A stretch of DNA of 64,000 nt from contig NZ_ASWE01000005.1 of NCBI RefSeq assembly GCF_000407505.1, positions 1-64,000 on the forward strand, in the 5' to 3' direction. Position 1 is the first letter of the stretch. Each line of letters opens with the position of its first letter. Source of the stretch: Enterococcus phoeniculicola ATCC BAA-412. GTDB lineage: Bacteria > Bacillota > Bacilli > Lactobacillales > Enterococcaceae. Shown here in pieces: positions 9,285 to 18,218 of this stretch. The translations under genes were made by a program, and so were the position numbers. The notes below the pieces were generated by a model, which was given only the letters and a program-made list of their open reading frames with translations, searched no databases and was not told the origin of the DNA.

Positions 9285-10577
9285 TTATTTTTTAGGATAC
9301 ATAAAAAATCGGCTAAAGTTTTCTGGCTGAATAAATGAGTCTGCTACAGTGAATATATCGGACAATTCAATTGACTGAATAACCTCAGGCATGTCAAACA
9401 AGGTCGTTTCACCAAATAAACTTTGTGTGAATTGATTGGCAATATATTCCAACGAATTTAATGACTGGAAATATTTTCCCAGCATTTTTTTCTTCAAAAG
9501 AATTAAATTTTCTTCGTTAATTTCTGTATTTTCTTTATAATTTACTAATACACGTTCAATTTCATCGGCTGCTTCTTTAGGTAATTCCGCATCACCGCCA
9601 AAATCAGCAAAATAAAAGCTTCGATCTAAATTAAATTCAAAACCAAAGGAATCATCGATTACTCCAGAATTATATAACGTTAAATAATTTTGAGAGGTAT
9701 TTCCTAATAGCAACTGCATGAGCAGACTCATCGCCAACTTAAATCGAAGAAGTTCACGCCCTTCTTCTGGCAGCTCCGCTGTTCCTTTTATGCCTAAAAT
9801 AAACTTAGGTCGTGTGATGGCCATCTCAAGCTGACTCTCTTTTATGATGTCCGTTTTTTCTTCTTTTGGAAAGTGACGAACTAGCTCTTTTGCCGGAGCA
9901 AACTCTTTACTTGCCTGATTTTTACGAATGGTTTCCATCATTATCTCAGGCTCCATTTTTCCCACAACAAATAAAGTCATATTACTTGGGTGGTAAAATG
10001 TATGGTAACAAGTGTACAAATCTTCCGCCGTTATTTCTGCAATACTTTCAACTGTTCCAGCAATATCAATATGAAGCGGGTGTTTGGGATACAAATTTCC
10101 TAGTATGCCAAAAAAAAGGCGCCAATTAGCATCATCCTCATACATTTGAATTTCCTGCCCAATGATTCCTTTTTCCTTTTCCACGGTCTCTTCCGTAAAA
10201 TAAGGCGCTTGAACAAAATCAATCAGCGTTTCCAAATTCTTTGTCACTTGATCTGTTGTTGAAAATAAATAACTGGTTTTCGTAAAACTGGTAAACGCAT
10301 TGGCTGAGGCCCCTTGTTGTCCAAAAAGCTGAAAAACATCGCCTTCTTCTTTTTCGAACATTTTGTGCTCTAAGAAATGAGCAATACCATCTGGAACTTT
10401 TGTAAGTGCTGTTTCACCTAAGGGAATAAATTCATTGTCAATGGAGCCATAATCTGTCGTAAAGAGCCCATAGGTTTTATGGTAGTCATTTTTTGGTAAT
10501 AAAAAGACACGTAAGCCATTGGGTAATGTTTCTTCATACAATACTTCATTTATTTGTTCATAGTAAGTTTTATTCAT
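9285..10577 (-). CDS. M16-family zinc metallopeptidase (YmfH-like, catalytic subunit)
   Basis: Member of the insulinase/pitrilysin (M16) peptidase family. The inverted zinc motif HFLEH lies at residues 67-71 and the third-ligand region EKGIIGQEI follows about 75 residues later, so this partner looks active. I chose the ATG at 10577 (MNKTYYEQ) because GGGGAGA precedes it by 7 bases; an upstream in-frame ATG at 10592 would lie on that site. The result is 430 residues, as usual for YmfH. It overlaps the preceding non-catalytic M16 gene by 8 bases, as in the B. subtilis ymfF-ymfH pair. Probable role: peptide or signal processing at the envelope; substrate unknown. Confidence 0.92.
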   Translation of the reverse strand: MNKTYYEQINEVLYEETLPNGLRVFLLPKNDYHKTYGLFTTDYGSIDNEFIPLGETALTKVPDGIAHFLEHKMFEKEEGDVFQLFGQQGASANAFTSFTKTSYLFSTTDQVTKNLETLIDFVQAPYFTEETVEKEKGIIGQEIQMYEDDANWRLFFGILGNLYPKHPLHIDIAGTVESIAEITAEDLYTCYHTFYHPSNMTLFVVGKMEPEIMMETIRKNQASKEFAPAKELVRHFPKEEKTDIIKESQLEMAITRPKFILGIKGTAELPEEGRELLRFKLAMSLLMQLLLGNTSQNYLTLYNSGVIDDSFGFEFNLDRSFYFADFGGDAELPKEAADEIERVLVNYKENTEINEENLILLKKKMLGKYFQSLNSLEYIANQFTQSLFGETTLFDMPEVIQSIELSDIFTVADSFIQPENFSRFFMYPKK

Positions 10578-11838
10578 GGATTTTCTCCCCATCTAAAAAG
10601 AATATCGCTTGCAGTTTTACTTGTTTCGCTACGGCTTGAACTTCTTCAATCGTGATTTTATTCAAACGGTTTAACCATTCTTCATCAGTTAATGCGGTCT
10701 CTGGCAGCCAGTGATTTAAATAATTGGTTTCAATTGCTGACTGTGGACTATCTAAAGATAAAAGATACTGGTTTTTCAACATGGCTTTCGTTTGAGCTAA
10801 CTCCAGCTCAGACACTTCTCCTTGACGAAGACTCTCTAACTGTTCGGCAACCAAATGCATCACTTTGTTTCTATTCTCACCATCAATGCCTGTTTGAACC
10901 GTCATATACCCTCTAAATGTGTCAACACTACTAGAAGCATAATAAGCCAGACTCTCTTTTTCTCGAACATTCATAAACAGCTTGGAGTGAGGAAATCCCC
11001 CAAAAAGTCCATTAAAGACCATCAAAGCAAACCGTTGGGCTTCCCCATAATAAATATTCGTTGTATAAGCAAGATTCAGCTTCGCTTGCGTAATTGGCTC
11101 CTGTTCTTGACGTTCGGCAATAATATTCTCAATTGGTTGACGGTAAAAAATGTCTGGACGACTCACTTCTCTTGGGGCAAAAGGTAGCTGTTTCATCAGA
11201 GAAGTCACTTCTTTTTCGTCTACATCACCTACGACAAATATATCTACCTGATCTTTCGTTATCATTTCTTGATAGTAGTCTGCCATCTCGTGTGCAGTCA
11301 GCTTTTGTAATGCTTCCACCGTACCAAAACTTGGTATTTTCTGGTGCTCATCTTTTCCAAAATATAACTCCTGTAGCGCGTAAGAAGCATAGGTTTGCTT
11401 GTCTTCTTTTAAGCTTTCCAAATAAGAGCGTAAGTTTTCTTTCTCTAGCGCAAATGTTTTTGGTTCAAAGGTTCCCTCTTGTATATTCGGGAAAAATAAA
11501 ACCTCTTTCAGAAAATTAACGACCTCTGGTAACAGCTCTGTATCAGAAACATATTTTCCATTCACCACATTTAAACCAGCATTTAACCAGTGAAGATTTC
11601 CTTTTTTTCCAACATTTAGCCCAAAACTTGCGCCATAAAGCTCCGCTAACTGCGCACTTAATTTCGTTTGATCTGGGTAATGTAAGCTGTTGGTTTCCAA
11701 TAAACTGCTAAGCAGCGTTCTTTTGGTTATAGTTGATTGGTCTAGTCTTGTCGTAAAGCGGACAAAGACTCGTAAGGTTTTATATTTTTCAGTAGGTAAA
11801 ATATGAAGATTTACCCCATTTACTAATTCAGTCATCAT
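10570..11838 (-). CDS. M16-family peptidase-like protein lacking the zinc motif (YmfF-like)
   Basis: A 422-residue protein with the M16 fold pattern (TRLDQSTITKRTLLSSLLE; C-terminal VREKESLAYYASSSVD). The place where HxxEH should stand reads SSLLETNSLHYPDQTKLSAQ-like sequence and no HxxEH is present, so it is probably a non-catalytic partner of the adjacent active M16 protein, as in heterodimeric members of the family. AAAGGAG lies upstream; initiation could be at the first or second Met. First gene of the leftward two-gene unit, divergent from mscL. Confidence 0.9.
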   Translation of the reverse strand: MMTELVNGVNLHILPTEKYKTLRVFVRFTTRLDQSTITKRTLLSSLLETNSLHYPDQTKLSAQLAELYGASFGLNVGKKGNLHWLNAGLNVVNGKYVSDTELLPEVVNFLKEVLFFPNIQEGTFEPKTFALEKENLRSYLESLKEDKQTYASYALQELYFGKDEHQKIPSFGTVEALQKLTAHEMADYYQEMITKDQVDIFVVGDVDEKEVTSLMKQLPFAPREVSRPDIFYRQPIENIIAERQEQEPITQAKLNLAYTTNIYYGEAQRFALMVFNGLFGGFPHSKLFMNVREKESLAYYASSSVDTFRGYMTVQTGIDGENRNKVMHLVAEQLESLRQGEVSELELAQTKAMLKNQYLLSLDSPQSAIETNYLNHWLPETALTDEEWLNRLNKITIEEVQAVAKQVKLQAIFFLDGEKIHE

Positions 11839-11996
11839 CTATTTAAAAGCTCCTTTACACTTCTTTCAAGTATCATTAATTATAGCATAGCTAGACAATC
11901 TTTTATGAATTTCTGAACTATTTTAAATGTTTATTAGTTCAACTTTTTTCGGTTGTTAGTTATACTTAAACCAACGATTGTAAAGGAGGAAACAAC

Positions 11997-12446
11997 GTGC
12001 TTAAAGAATTTAAAGAGTTTATCACTAAAGGGGATGTACTAGATTTAGCTGTTGGGGTTGTGATTGGGAGTGCTTTTACTGCTATTATTAATAAAATTGT
12101 TGAAGGCCTGATTACACCATTAGTTGCTTTATTCATTTCTTTGTTTACAAATGGCAAAGACTTACAAGAAGCAACTTCAATACTTGATTATTCACCAGTC
12201 AAGGGGGTAAAATTTGCCTTTGGTGATGTCATTACAGCGATTATTACCTTTATCTTAACCGGATTTGTTTTATTCTTAGTGGTTAAAGCAGCCAATCGAG
12301 CGAAAAATCTTCGTAAGAAAACAGAAACTGAAGAAGTAATTGAAGAAACACCTGCTGTTGAAATCTATTTAAGTGAGATTCGTGACTTGCTAGAAAAACA
12401 AACAGCAAACGAAACAGCTACACGCGAAAACTTACCAAAAGAATAA
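11997..12446 (+). CDS. mscL: Large-conductance mechanosensitive channel MscL
   Basis: Membrane channel that opens under high bilayer tension and protects against hypo-osmotic lysis. Residues 1-100 carry the canonical start LKEFKEFITKGDVLDLAVGVVIGSAF and two membrane helices (about 15-45 and 75-100); the C-terminus is a charged helix. The 149 residues are slightly longer than the E. coli form. The start is GTG, 8 bases after AAAGGAGG. Monocistronic, divergent from the M16 genes, ending in a bidirectional terminator. Confidence 0.97.
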   Translation: MLKEFKEFITKGDVLDLAVGVVIGSAFTAIINKIVEGLITPLVALFISLFTNGKDLQEATSILDYSPVKGVKFAFGDVITAIITFILTGFVLFLVVKAANRAKNLRKKTETEEVIEETPAVEIYLSEIRDLLEKQTANETATRENLPKE

Positions 12447-12460
12447 AACCCAAAAAATAA

Positions 12461-12521
12461 AAAAAGAACCTTAGAGTGATTCTACAATGTGATTTGTAAA
12501 ATGACGGCTAAGGTTCTTTTC
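12461..12521. terminator. Bidirectional terminator between mscL and acetyltransferase gene
   Basis: Arms AAAGAACCTTAG (12463-12474) and CTAAGGTTCTTT (12508-12519) pair perfectly, with an A-run on the left and T-rich sequence on the right, placed between two convergent genes. Confidence 0.85.
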
Positions 12522-12525
12522 TTGC

Positions 12526-12960
12526 TTAAGGACGGATTTCCATATCAATGTGTGGAATATCATCTTCTAAATACACTTCAGAAGTTGGCTGAAACCCAAA
12601 TGTACGATAAAAATTTTGCAAGTGGGCTTGGGCGCCTATAATGATTGGCGTATTAGGAAATACGGACTGAATCCAGTCTAATGTTAACTGGACAATCTTT
12701 CTTCCTAGTTGCTGATTTCGATAATCTTCCTTTACAAGTACACGACCAATGTGTACCCCATCGTTACTTTTATATACACGAGTATAGGCACATATCTCTT
12801 CACCGTTTCTCAAATACGTATGCCAAGCAACTGGATCTAACGCATCTACTTCCTGATAGGCACAATTTTGCTCGACAACAAATACAGCAATTCTTGTTTT
12901 GATTAATTGATAAAACTCTACTGTGGTTAATTCATCAAATGTTTTTACGGTATATTCCAT
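12526..12960 (-). CDS. GNAT-family N-acetyltransferase, ElaA type
   Basis: A 144-residue acetyl-CoA-dependent acyltransferase of the ElaA subgroup: the pattern IAVFVVEQNCAYQEVDALDPVAWH and the acetyl-CoA loop RVLVKEDYRNQQLGRKI (R/Q-x-x-G-x-G/A-type) are visible. Start chosen at the ATG at 12960, 6 bases after AAAGGGG; a longer in-frame form from 13011 lacks a ribosome site. Substrate unknown. Convergent with mscL; 60 bases downstream of veg. Confidence 0.9.
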   Translation of the reverse strand: MEYTVKTFDELTTVEFYQLIKTRIAVFVVEQNCAYQEVDALDPVAWHTYLRNGEEICAYTRVYKSNDGVHIGRVLVKEDYRNQQLGRKIVQLTLDWIQSVFPNTPIIIGAQAHLQNFYRTFGFQPTSEVYLEDDIPHIDMEIRP

Positions 12961-13020
12961 AAAAAGGCCCCTTTCAAAAGAAAAAAAAGAAGAATGGATT
13001 CTCACACCCACTCCTCTAGT

Positions 13021-13266
13021 TTATATTGCTTCAGATAAGAATTCGATTTCGACAGTTCTTGTCAGTACATCAGAATAGCTGTAAGAAACACGCTCAAAAG
13101 AGTTTTCATCTGGATCTAAATCCACTACAAAAACAGAAGGATACGTTTCTGTAAGCACACCCTTACGTTCTGTTTGGCGCTTTCTCCCTGTTTGAGCAAC
13201 TAACATAATTTGACTCCCGATACGTCCCTCTAAATCCTTTTTAATCGTTGCTAAAGTTGTTGGCAT
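13021..13266 (-). CDS. veg: Veg protein
   Basis: An 81-residue cytoplasmic protein conserved in Firmicutes (DUF1021). The family start with IKKDLEGRIGSQIMLVAQTGRKR and the Asp-rich centre are recognisable. In B. subtilis Veg is strongly expressed and stimulates biofilm-matrix gene expression; a role here is inferred. A GAGGTG site precedes the ATG. In many Firmicutes veg is origin-proximal. Confidence 0.95.
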   Translation of the reverse strand: MPTTLATIKKDLEGRIGSQIMLVAQTGRKRQTERKGVLTETYPSVFVVDLDPDENSFERVSYSYSDVLTRTVEIEFLSEAI

Positions 13267-13393
13267 AAAAGTTCACCTCAAGTAACATACTATCATATAT
13301 TATGAAAAATTACAAGTTTACCACAGAAAAAAACGAATTGCAATATTATTTTCTTTACAAAAAGATGAGGGACTCTTTTCTTTTTTTCATTTT

Positions 13394-13960
13394 CTATCGA
13401 GAGTCATTCATTTGATTGCCTATTTTTCTTTTCGCACGGTCATATGCACTACGAATTTTTTTAATATCCATAGATTTTTTTTCAGCAATATCTTCTAAAC
13501 TTTCTCCTAACAGATAGGCATTTAGTACTTCTTTCTCAAAACTTGAAAAGATAGACTCATAGTCTCCTAAGGCTTCTCTAATTAATAAATTTTCAAGTGC
13601 ATACGGTTCTTCAAAACCGCTACTCACTAGAAACTCTGACCCTTCAACTTCCATCTTTTCTTCCAATGATACTGATAACTCTGCTGTCCGTCTCTTTAAT
13701 GCATGCTGTCTGCGCAGTAAACTGCGAATTCGATTTTCCATGGCCCGCTTAAAAAAACTGCCAAAGGTTGCACCATTTTTTTCATCAAATGCCTTCAGGG
13801 ATTGATAACAAATGATTTGCCCCTCTTGTAACCAGTCATCCGAATCAAAATCCCGTATATAATACTTTTTCTGCAGATGATAAACAATTGGGCGATATTG
13901 TTGAAATAGTTGTGCAAAAGCATCCTCGTCCCCCTCCTTTGCCGCCTTAATAATGTCCAT
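13394..13960 (-). CDS. sigH: Sigma-70 family factor, SigH/ComX-like
   Basis: A 188-residue alternative sigma factor. Region 2 is visible at residues 10-85 (DEDAFAQLFQQYRPIVYHL ... DWLQEGQIICYQSLKAFD ... FGSFFKRAMENRIRS), and region 4 near 140-180 (FSSFEKEVLNAYLLGESLEDIAEKKSMDIKKIRSAYDR). Its place after gltX-cysE-cysS-mrnC-rlmB-yacP is that of B. subtilis sigH, the transition-state/competence sigma factor. In cocci the orthologue may control competence genes; the regulon here is unknown. GGAAGGAG lies 10 bases before the ATG. It is separated from yacP by 79 bases. Confidence 0.85.
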   Translation of the reverse strand: MDIIKAAKEGDEDAFAQLFQQYRPIVYHLQKKYYIRDFDSDDWLQEGQIICYQSLKAFDEKNGATFGSFFKRAMENRIRSLLRRQHALKRRTAELSVSLEEKMEVEGSEFLVSSGFEEPYALENLLIREALGDYESIFSSFEKEVLNAYLLGESLEDIAEKKSMDIKKIRSAYDRAKRKIGNQMNDSR

Positions 13961-14039
13961 AAAAAAAGTGCTCCTTCCAAGTTTATTTCAGAAGAAGCAT
14001 ACCATTTAATTTTATTAGGAAAATTTGCTTATATTGGGT

Positions 14040-14567
14040 TTATTTATCTTTTGATAAATCTTCCAACTTTTCGGAAAGTTTTTTTAATTGGTCTTCATTC
14101 CACGGAGAGTTTCGTCGGAAGTCAATAAAATGCATATCTTTACTATCCTGAGCAATTGATTTTTCTGTTTTTTTAATGCTCTTATACAATTCATTGGCAG
14201 AGGTTCGCAAAGCGCCTTGTGAAAAGACTACCCATTGTTCTGCCAAGTCACTTGTCGCTACTGTCACTTGTGTTAATCGTGTATTTAATTCTCCGGCAAT
14301 CCGTTCAATATAACTATCAGCTGTTTCCTCTTCTTTTGTAAAAACAACGGATAACTGATATTTCTTGTAATTTTGTTGAATACCAGGAACTAACTGAGCA
14401 TCAAAAACAACAATAATTTTTATTCCTTCATATTTTGCATAATTTGATAAACGATTGAGCAAAGCCTCTCGTGCGTCTTCCAGCAGATCCTGCTTTTTTA
14501 GCTGTACTAGCTCAGGCCAAGCACCAATCATATTGTATCCATCCACAATCAGTAATTGACTCTTCAT
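14040..14567 (-). CDS. rae1: NYN-domain ribonuclease, YacP/Rae1 family
   Basis: A 175-residue PIN-like (NYN) protein. The acidic catalytic residues are visible in LIVDGYNMIGAWPEL (near residue 8), IIVVFDAQ (near 57) and TVATSDLAEQ (near 110). In B. subtilis Rae1 enters the ribosomal A site and cuts certain mRNAs during translation. It starts 5 bases after rlmB, whose last codons CATGGAGGC provide the ribosome site, so it is translationally linked to the rRNA methyltransferase. Confidence 0.93.
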   Translation of the reverse strand: MKSQLLIVDGYNMIGAWPELVQLKKQDLLEDAREALLNRLSNYAKYEGIKIIVVFDAQLVPGIQQNYKKYQLSVVFTKEEETADSYIERIAGELNTRLTQVTVATSDLAEQWVVFSQGALRTSANELYKSIKKTEKSIAQDSKDMHFIDFRRNSPWNEDQLKKLSEKLEDLSKDK

Positions 14568-14572
14568 ACTCG

Positions 14573-15496
14573 TTAGCCTCCATGGCGCTTTCGCACAACT
14601 TCATACATCAATAAGCCTGCTGCAACTCCTGCATTCAAACTTTGCACATGACCCACCATTGGTATTGTGAGCATTTCGTCTACCTCTTTTTTCAGCCCTT
14701 GACTCATACCACGTCCTTCATTTCCAACAATCAAGGCAATCGACCCTTTTGTATTCCATTTTTGGTAGTTTGTACCTTGCATATCCGTACCAAAAATCCA
14801 AAAGTTCTTTTCCTTCAATTGTTGAATTGCATGCGTTAAATTCGTCACACGAGCAATGGGTACATATTCAACTGCTCCCGTAGAAGCCTTGGTTACTACT
14901 GGTGTAATTCCTACTGCACGATGTTTGGGAATAATTACGCCTGTAACCCCGCTTGCATCGGCTGTTCTTAAGATTGAGCCAAAATTATGAGGATCTTCCA
15001 AGCTATCCAAAATTAAAAAGAATGGTTCTTCTTCTTTTTCTCCCACTTCTAGTAATTCTTCTAGAGAAAGGTATTCATAAGGGGTAATAGCCAGTACCAT
15101 TCCTTGATGCACACCATGATCGCTCAAGGTCTCCAGCTTTTGTTTAGGTACCCATTTTACAGGAACAGATTGCTCTTTAGCTAATGCCTTCAATTCTTCT
15201 ATTTTTTCTCCACGGGCATCCTCTTGTAAAAAGAGTTTATTTCCACGACCTTGCTGCAATGCCTCTGTAGTTGCATGGAAGCCAAAGACAAAATTATCTG
15301 CTAATTCTTCAGAACTTCCTGCAAGTTCTGAAGACTGATACGTTTCTTTTGGACGTTGCTGTTTAGTTTTCGTCTGGTAAGATGTCTGCTTTCGTTTCTC
15401 ATCTTTTCCATGGAAACCACTTGATTTTCTTCGGTCATTTCCTCTATTTTTTGACTGCGCGTGCTCACGTTCATTCTTTCTTTTTTCGTTTTTCAT
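14573..15496 (-). CDS. rlmB: 23S rRNA 2'-O-methyltransferase RlmB (TrmH/SpoU family)
   Basis: Methylates the 2'-O of a conserved 23S rRNA guanosine (G2251 in E. coli) with S-adenosylmethionine. Residues 1-65 are a Lys/Arg/Gln-rich disordered extension; an L30e-like substrate-binding domain follows ([17 protein letters not shown], about 70-145); then the knotted SPOUT domain with [30 protein letters not shown] and [14 protein letters not shown]. At 307 residues it is longer than the usual 250 because of the basic tail. Its ATG overlaps the mrnC stop by 4 bases (ATGA). Confidence 0.95.
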   Translation of the reverse strand: MKNEKRKNEREHAQSKNRGNDRRKSSGFHGKDEKRKQTSYQTKTKQQRPKETYQSSELAGSSEELADNFVFGFHATTEALQQGRGNKLFLQEDARGEKIEELKALAKEQSVPVKWVPKQKLETLSDHGVHQGMVLAITPYEYLSLEELLEVGEKEEEPFFLILDSLEDPHNFGSILRTADASGVTGVIIPKHRAVGITPVVTKASTGAVEYVPIARVTNLTHAIQQLKEKNFWIFGTDMQGTNYQKWNTKGSIALIVGNEGRGMSQGLKKEVDEMLTIPMVGHVQSLNAGVAAGLLMYEVVRKRHGG

Positions 15497-15885
15497 TTTT
15501 GCTCACCCACCTTTTCTATACACCAGCCTACTAGCTCTTCTAACCGTGTCGTTTGTTTTGTTAAATGAAGATAGCCCATCAAGGATTCAAACCCTGTCGC
15601 AACTCGATACGTAGTAATATCCGCATTTTTTGCACTGGTATGACTCTTTGCATTTCGTCCACGCTTATAAAAAAGCTCTTCTTCTCCAGTTAACAGATTC
15701 TCTGCTAACATCGCTTGAATAAGCATCGCCTGTGCTTTTGCAGAAACATAGTGTGTCGCTGTTCGATGAAGCTGATTAGGCTTTGTTAACCCCTCTTCTA
15801 CAAGGTAGTCCCGAATATAAATTTCATAAATTGCATCACCGACATAGGCTAGTGCCAAGCCATTTAGTTGTGTATGATCTCTCAT
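15493..15885 (-). CDS. mrnC: Mini-ribonuclease 3 (MrnC)
   Basis: RNase III-like dimer without the double-stranded RNA-binding domain; matures 23S rRNA ends in Firmicutes. The catalytic signature [19 protein letters not shown] lies near the N-terminus, and the C-terminal acidic helix is in the [17 protein letters not shown] region. I prefer the ATG at 15885, which overlaps the cysS stop as ATGA and has GGAGAAG upstream, giving 130 residues; an ATG five codons earlier overlaps that ribosome site. Part of the cysE-cysS-mrnC-rlmB-rae1 run. Confidence 0.94.
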   Translation of the reverse strand: MRDHTQLNGLALAYVGDAIYEIYIRDYLVEEGLTKPNQLHRTATHYVSAKAQAMLIQAMLAENLLTGEEELFYKRGRNAKSHTSAKNADITTYRVATGFESLMGYLHLTKQTTRLEELVGWCIEKVGEQK

Positions 15886-17294
15886 AGCTCTCTTCTCCAT
15901 CTCGTTCCTTGAGGCGTGTCTTCCAAGATAATCCCTTGTTCTTTTAGCTGATCGCGAATCTCATCACTACGAGCAAAATCACGATTCTTTCGTGCTTGAA
16001 TACGTTCTTCAATCAATTGATCTACTTCTTCGTCCACTAATTCATTAGACAAAAATTCAATACCGAAAATACTGAGCCACTGACGATATTTTTCCAATCC
16101 TGCAGACAAAACAGTTTTAGATACCACCGCTTCCTCACTATACGTATTTAACCATTTTGCAAACTCATAAACAAGTGTGATGCCATTTGCAGTATTAAAA
16201 TCATCATCCATCTCTTCTGTGAAACGATTCTCTAGTACGGTTAATTCTTCTAGCTTTTGTTCATCCTCAGGAGTAGTTTCTACTGCTGAAGCTAAGCGAA
16301 ATTGACTATTTTCAAATGCTGTACGAAGTTTTTGAAGATTTGTTGCAGCTTCTTTTAGCGTCGTCTCACTGTAGCGAATTGGGCGTCGATACTGGGTAGT
16401 CGCCATGAAAAATCGCAGGACTTGCGGATCAACTTTCTTCACCAATTCATGTACTGTCACGAAATTCCCCAGAGATTTGCTCATTTTTTCATCGTCTTCA
16501 CCAATCGTCACATATCCGTTATGCATCCAGTAATTGGCAAAAGTTTTCCCTGTTTTCGCTTCACTTTGTGCAATTTCATTTTCATGATGAGGAAACTCCA
16601 AATCTTGTCCGCCTCCATGGATATCAATTGTATCGCCAAGATGCTTTGTCGCCATAACAGAACATTCGATATGCCAGCCTGGACGTCCTTTTCCCCAAGG
16701 CGAATCCCACGAAATTTCTTCTGGCTTCGCTGATTTCCATAAAGCAAAGTCTAATGGATCTTCTTTTAGCTGTTGCTCTGCACCCATACGTTGACTTGCT
16801 CCTATCTCTAATTCATCGACAGATTGATCGCTTAGCTGCCCATATTGAGGGAATTTACGCGTACGATAATAGACATCTCCTGATGATTCATACGCATAGC
16901 CCTTTTCAATTAAAGCGTCAATAAATGTGATAATGTCAGGCATATGATCCATCACACGTGGATGTAAATTTGCAGGAAGAACATTCAATGCTTTTGTATC
17001 TTCTTCAAATGCTTCAATAAATCGATTCGCTACTTCTGGTGCAGTAAGGTTCAATTCTTTTGCTGCCCGGATAATTTTATCATCTACATCTGTAAAATTA
17101 GAGACATAGTTTACTTCATATCCACGATATTCAAAGTAGCGGCGAATAGTATCAAACGCGATTGTACTGCGCGCATTTCCAATATGAATATAGTTATAAA
17201 CCGTCGGACCACAAACATACATGCCTACTTTGTTTTCTTGAATCGGTTGAAAGACTTCTTTTTCTCTTGTTAATGTATTATAAATTTGAATCAT
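15882..17294 (-). CDS. cysS: Cysteinyl-tRNA synthetase
   Basis: Charges tRNA-Cys. Class I signatures are present: HIGN (residues 37-40, in [11 protein letters not shown]) and KMSKS (in [11 protein letters not shown]). Zinc-binding residues fit C28 (YVCGPTVYN), C in HIECSVMA and the following HHENE. The 470 residues are the usual length. It overlaps the end of cysE by 17 bases, so synthesis of cysteine precursors and charging with cysteine are co-expressed under the upstream T-box. Confidence 0.98.
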   Translation of the reverse strand: MIQIYNTLTREKEVFQPIQENKVGMYVCGPTVYNYIHIGNARSTIAFDTIRRYFEYRGYEVNYVSNFTDVDDKIIRAAKELNLTAPEVANRFIEAFEEDTKALNVLPANLHPRVMDHMPDIITFIDALIEKGYAYESSGDVYYRTRKFPQYGQLSDQSVDELEIGASQRMGAEQQLKEDPLDFALWKSAKPEEISWDSPWGKGRPGWHIECSVMATKHLGDTIDIHGGGQDLEFPHHENEIAQSEAKTGKTFANYWMHNGYVTIGEDDEKMSKSLGNFVTVHELVKKVDPQVLRFFMATTQYRRPIRYSETTLKEAATNLQKLRTAFENSQFRLASAVETTPEDEQKLEELTVLENRFTEEMDDDFNTANGITLVYEFAKWLNTYSEEAVVSKTVLSAGLEKYRQWLSIFGIEFLSNELVDEEVDQLIEERIQARKNRDFARSDEIRDQLKEQGIILEDTPQGTRWRREL

Positions 17295-17826
17295 CTGTGT
17301 TCCTCACTTTCTCTCCATTTATTCGTACTACCTTTGCAGGAATGCCCACAGCTGTCGCTCCGTCTGGTATATCTTTAATAACAACCGCACTTGCTCCGAT
17401 TTTTGCCTTTTCTCCAATTGTAATAGGTCCTAATATCTGTGCATTTGCTGAAATCAATGCGCCTTTTTTTACGGTTGGATGTCTTTTCCCGTGATCTTTT
17501 CCTGTTCCCCCCAAGGTTACGCCGTGGAAAAGAACTACATCCTCTTCAATCTCAGCTGTCTCTCCAATAACGACACCCATCCCATGATCGATAAACACAC
17601 CTGCAGCAATTTTTGCACCGGGATGTATTTCAACTCCCGTAATGAAACGCCAAAATTGTGCATGCATCTTCGCCAAAAGATAGAAATGACGACGATAAAG
17701 AACATGAGAAACCCGATGCCAAAAAAGAGCGTGAAATCCTGGATAGGTCAACACGATTTCCATCGTTGAACGAGCAGCCGGATCATTTTTCTTTGCTGCT
17801 TCTATTCCTTTTTTAAACCAGCTCAT
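17278..17826 (-). CDS. cysE: Serine O-acetyltransferase
   Basis: Transfers acetyl from acetyl-CoA to L-serine, giving O-acetylserine for cysteine synthesis. The left-handed beta-helix hexapeptide repeats run from about residue 65 ([20 protein letters not shown]) and include the [13 protein letters not shown] catalytic region and [15 protein letters not shown]. Start chosen at the ATG at 17826 ([13 protein letters not shown]), 8 bases after AAAGGAG; the longer frame from 17865 has no ribosome site. This gives 182 residues, the short Firmicute form without the long N-terminal domain. Regulated by the T-box upstream. Confidence 0.96.
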   Translation of the reverse strand: MSWFKKGIEAAKKNDPAARSTMEIVLTYPGFHALFWHRVSHVLYRRHFYLLAKMHAQFWRFITGVEIHPGAKIAAGVFIDHGMGVVIGETAEIEEDVVLFHGVTLGGTGKDHGKRHPTVKKGALISANAQILGPITIGEKAKIGASAVVIKDIPDGATAVGIPAKVVRINGEKVRNTDDSNL

Positions 17827-17966
17827 CCTCTGACTCCTTTCTTTGTCACCACCGAGAGTGCACATAACTCAATTATTTATCCTACGCGTTTTACTGATGA
17901 ATGGCGGGAACAAAGTCTGTGATTTCCTCTTAGTATTCCATTTTTTAATCGCTAAAAAATTCTAAT

Positions 17967-18010
17967 AAAAAAAACGCCTTTTAAATAAGTCTCCTTATCT
18001 AAAAGACGCA
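17967..18010 (-). terminator. Regulated terminator of the cysE T-box leader
   Basis: A long stem, GCGTCTTTTAGATAAG pairing with CTTATTTAAAAGGCG, followed by eight T on the minus strand. It is mutually exclusive with the T-box antiterminator just upstream. Confidence 0.85.
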
Positions 18011-18205
18011 CTTTTCCTGCGTGGTTCCACTTTTTTTTACAGCTATCCATTTTTACAGCTGCCTCTAAGCGTGTAACGACGCCAATCGTTTTGAGCTACC
18101 TCTATTTCGCCCAAACCACTTCCAGATGCATTTCACAAAATCGTCACCAACTGTTTTCACCAACCACAGTCTCTCTAAAGGTGCTGATTTTGCTACTTCT
18201 TTCTG
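17967..18205 (-). promoter_or_regulatory. T-box riboswitch controlling cysE-cysS (cysteine-specific)
   Basis: Read on the minus strand the leader contains the T-box sequence GTGGAACCACGC (around 18019-18031), complementary to the tRNA acceptor end, followed by a terminator stem at 17975-18009 (GCGTCTTTTAGATAAG with CTTATTTAAAAGGCG) and a T-run. The Stem I region carries a UGC triplet at 18130-18128, a plausible cysteine specifier. It lies between gltX and cysE, the same position as the known B. subtilis cysES T-box. Uncharged tRNA-Cys would favour antitermination and expression of cysE-cysS and the genes behind. Confidence 0.92.
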
Positions 18206-18218
18206 TTCATTGTGTTTA

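Noticed and set aside
11133-11519. 128-codon and neighbouring plus-strand frames around 10.7-11.5 kb
   Set aside because: Antisense to the M16 genes; composition is that of a shadow frame.
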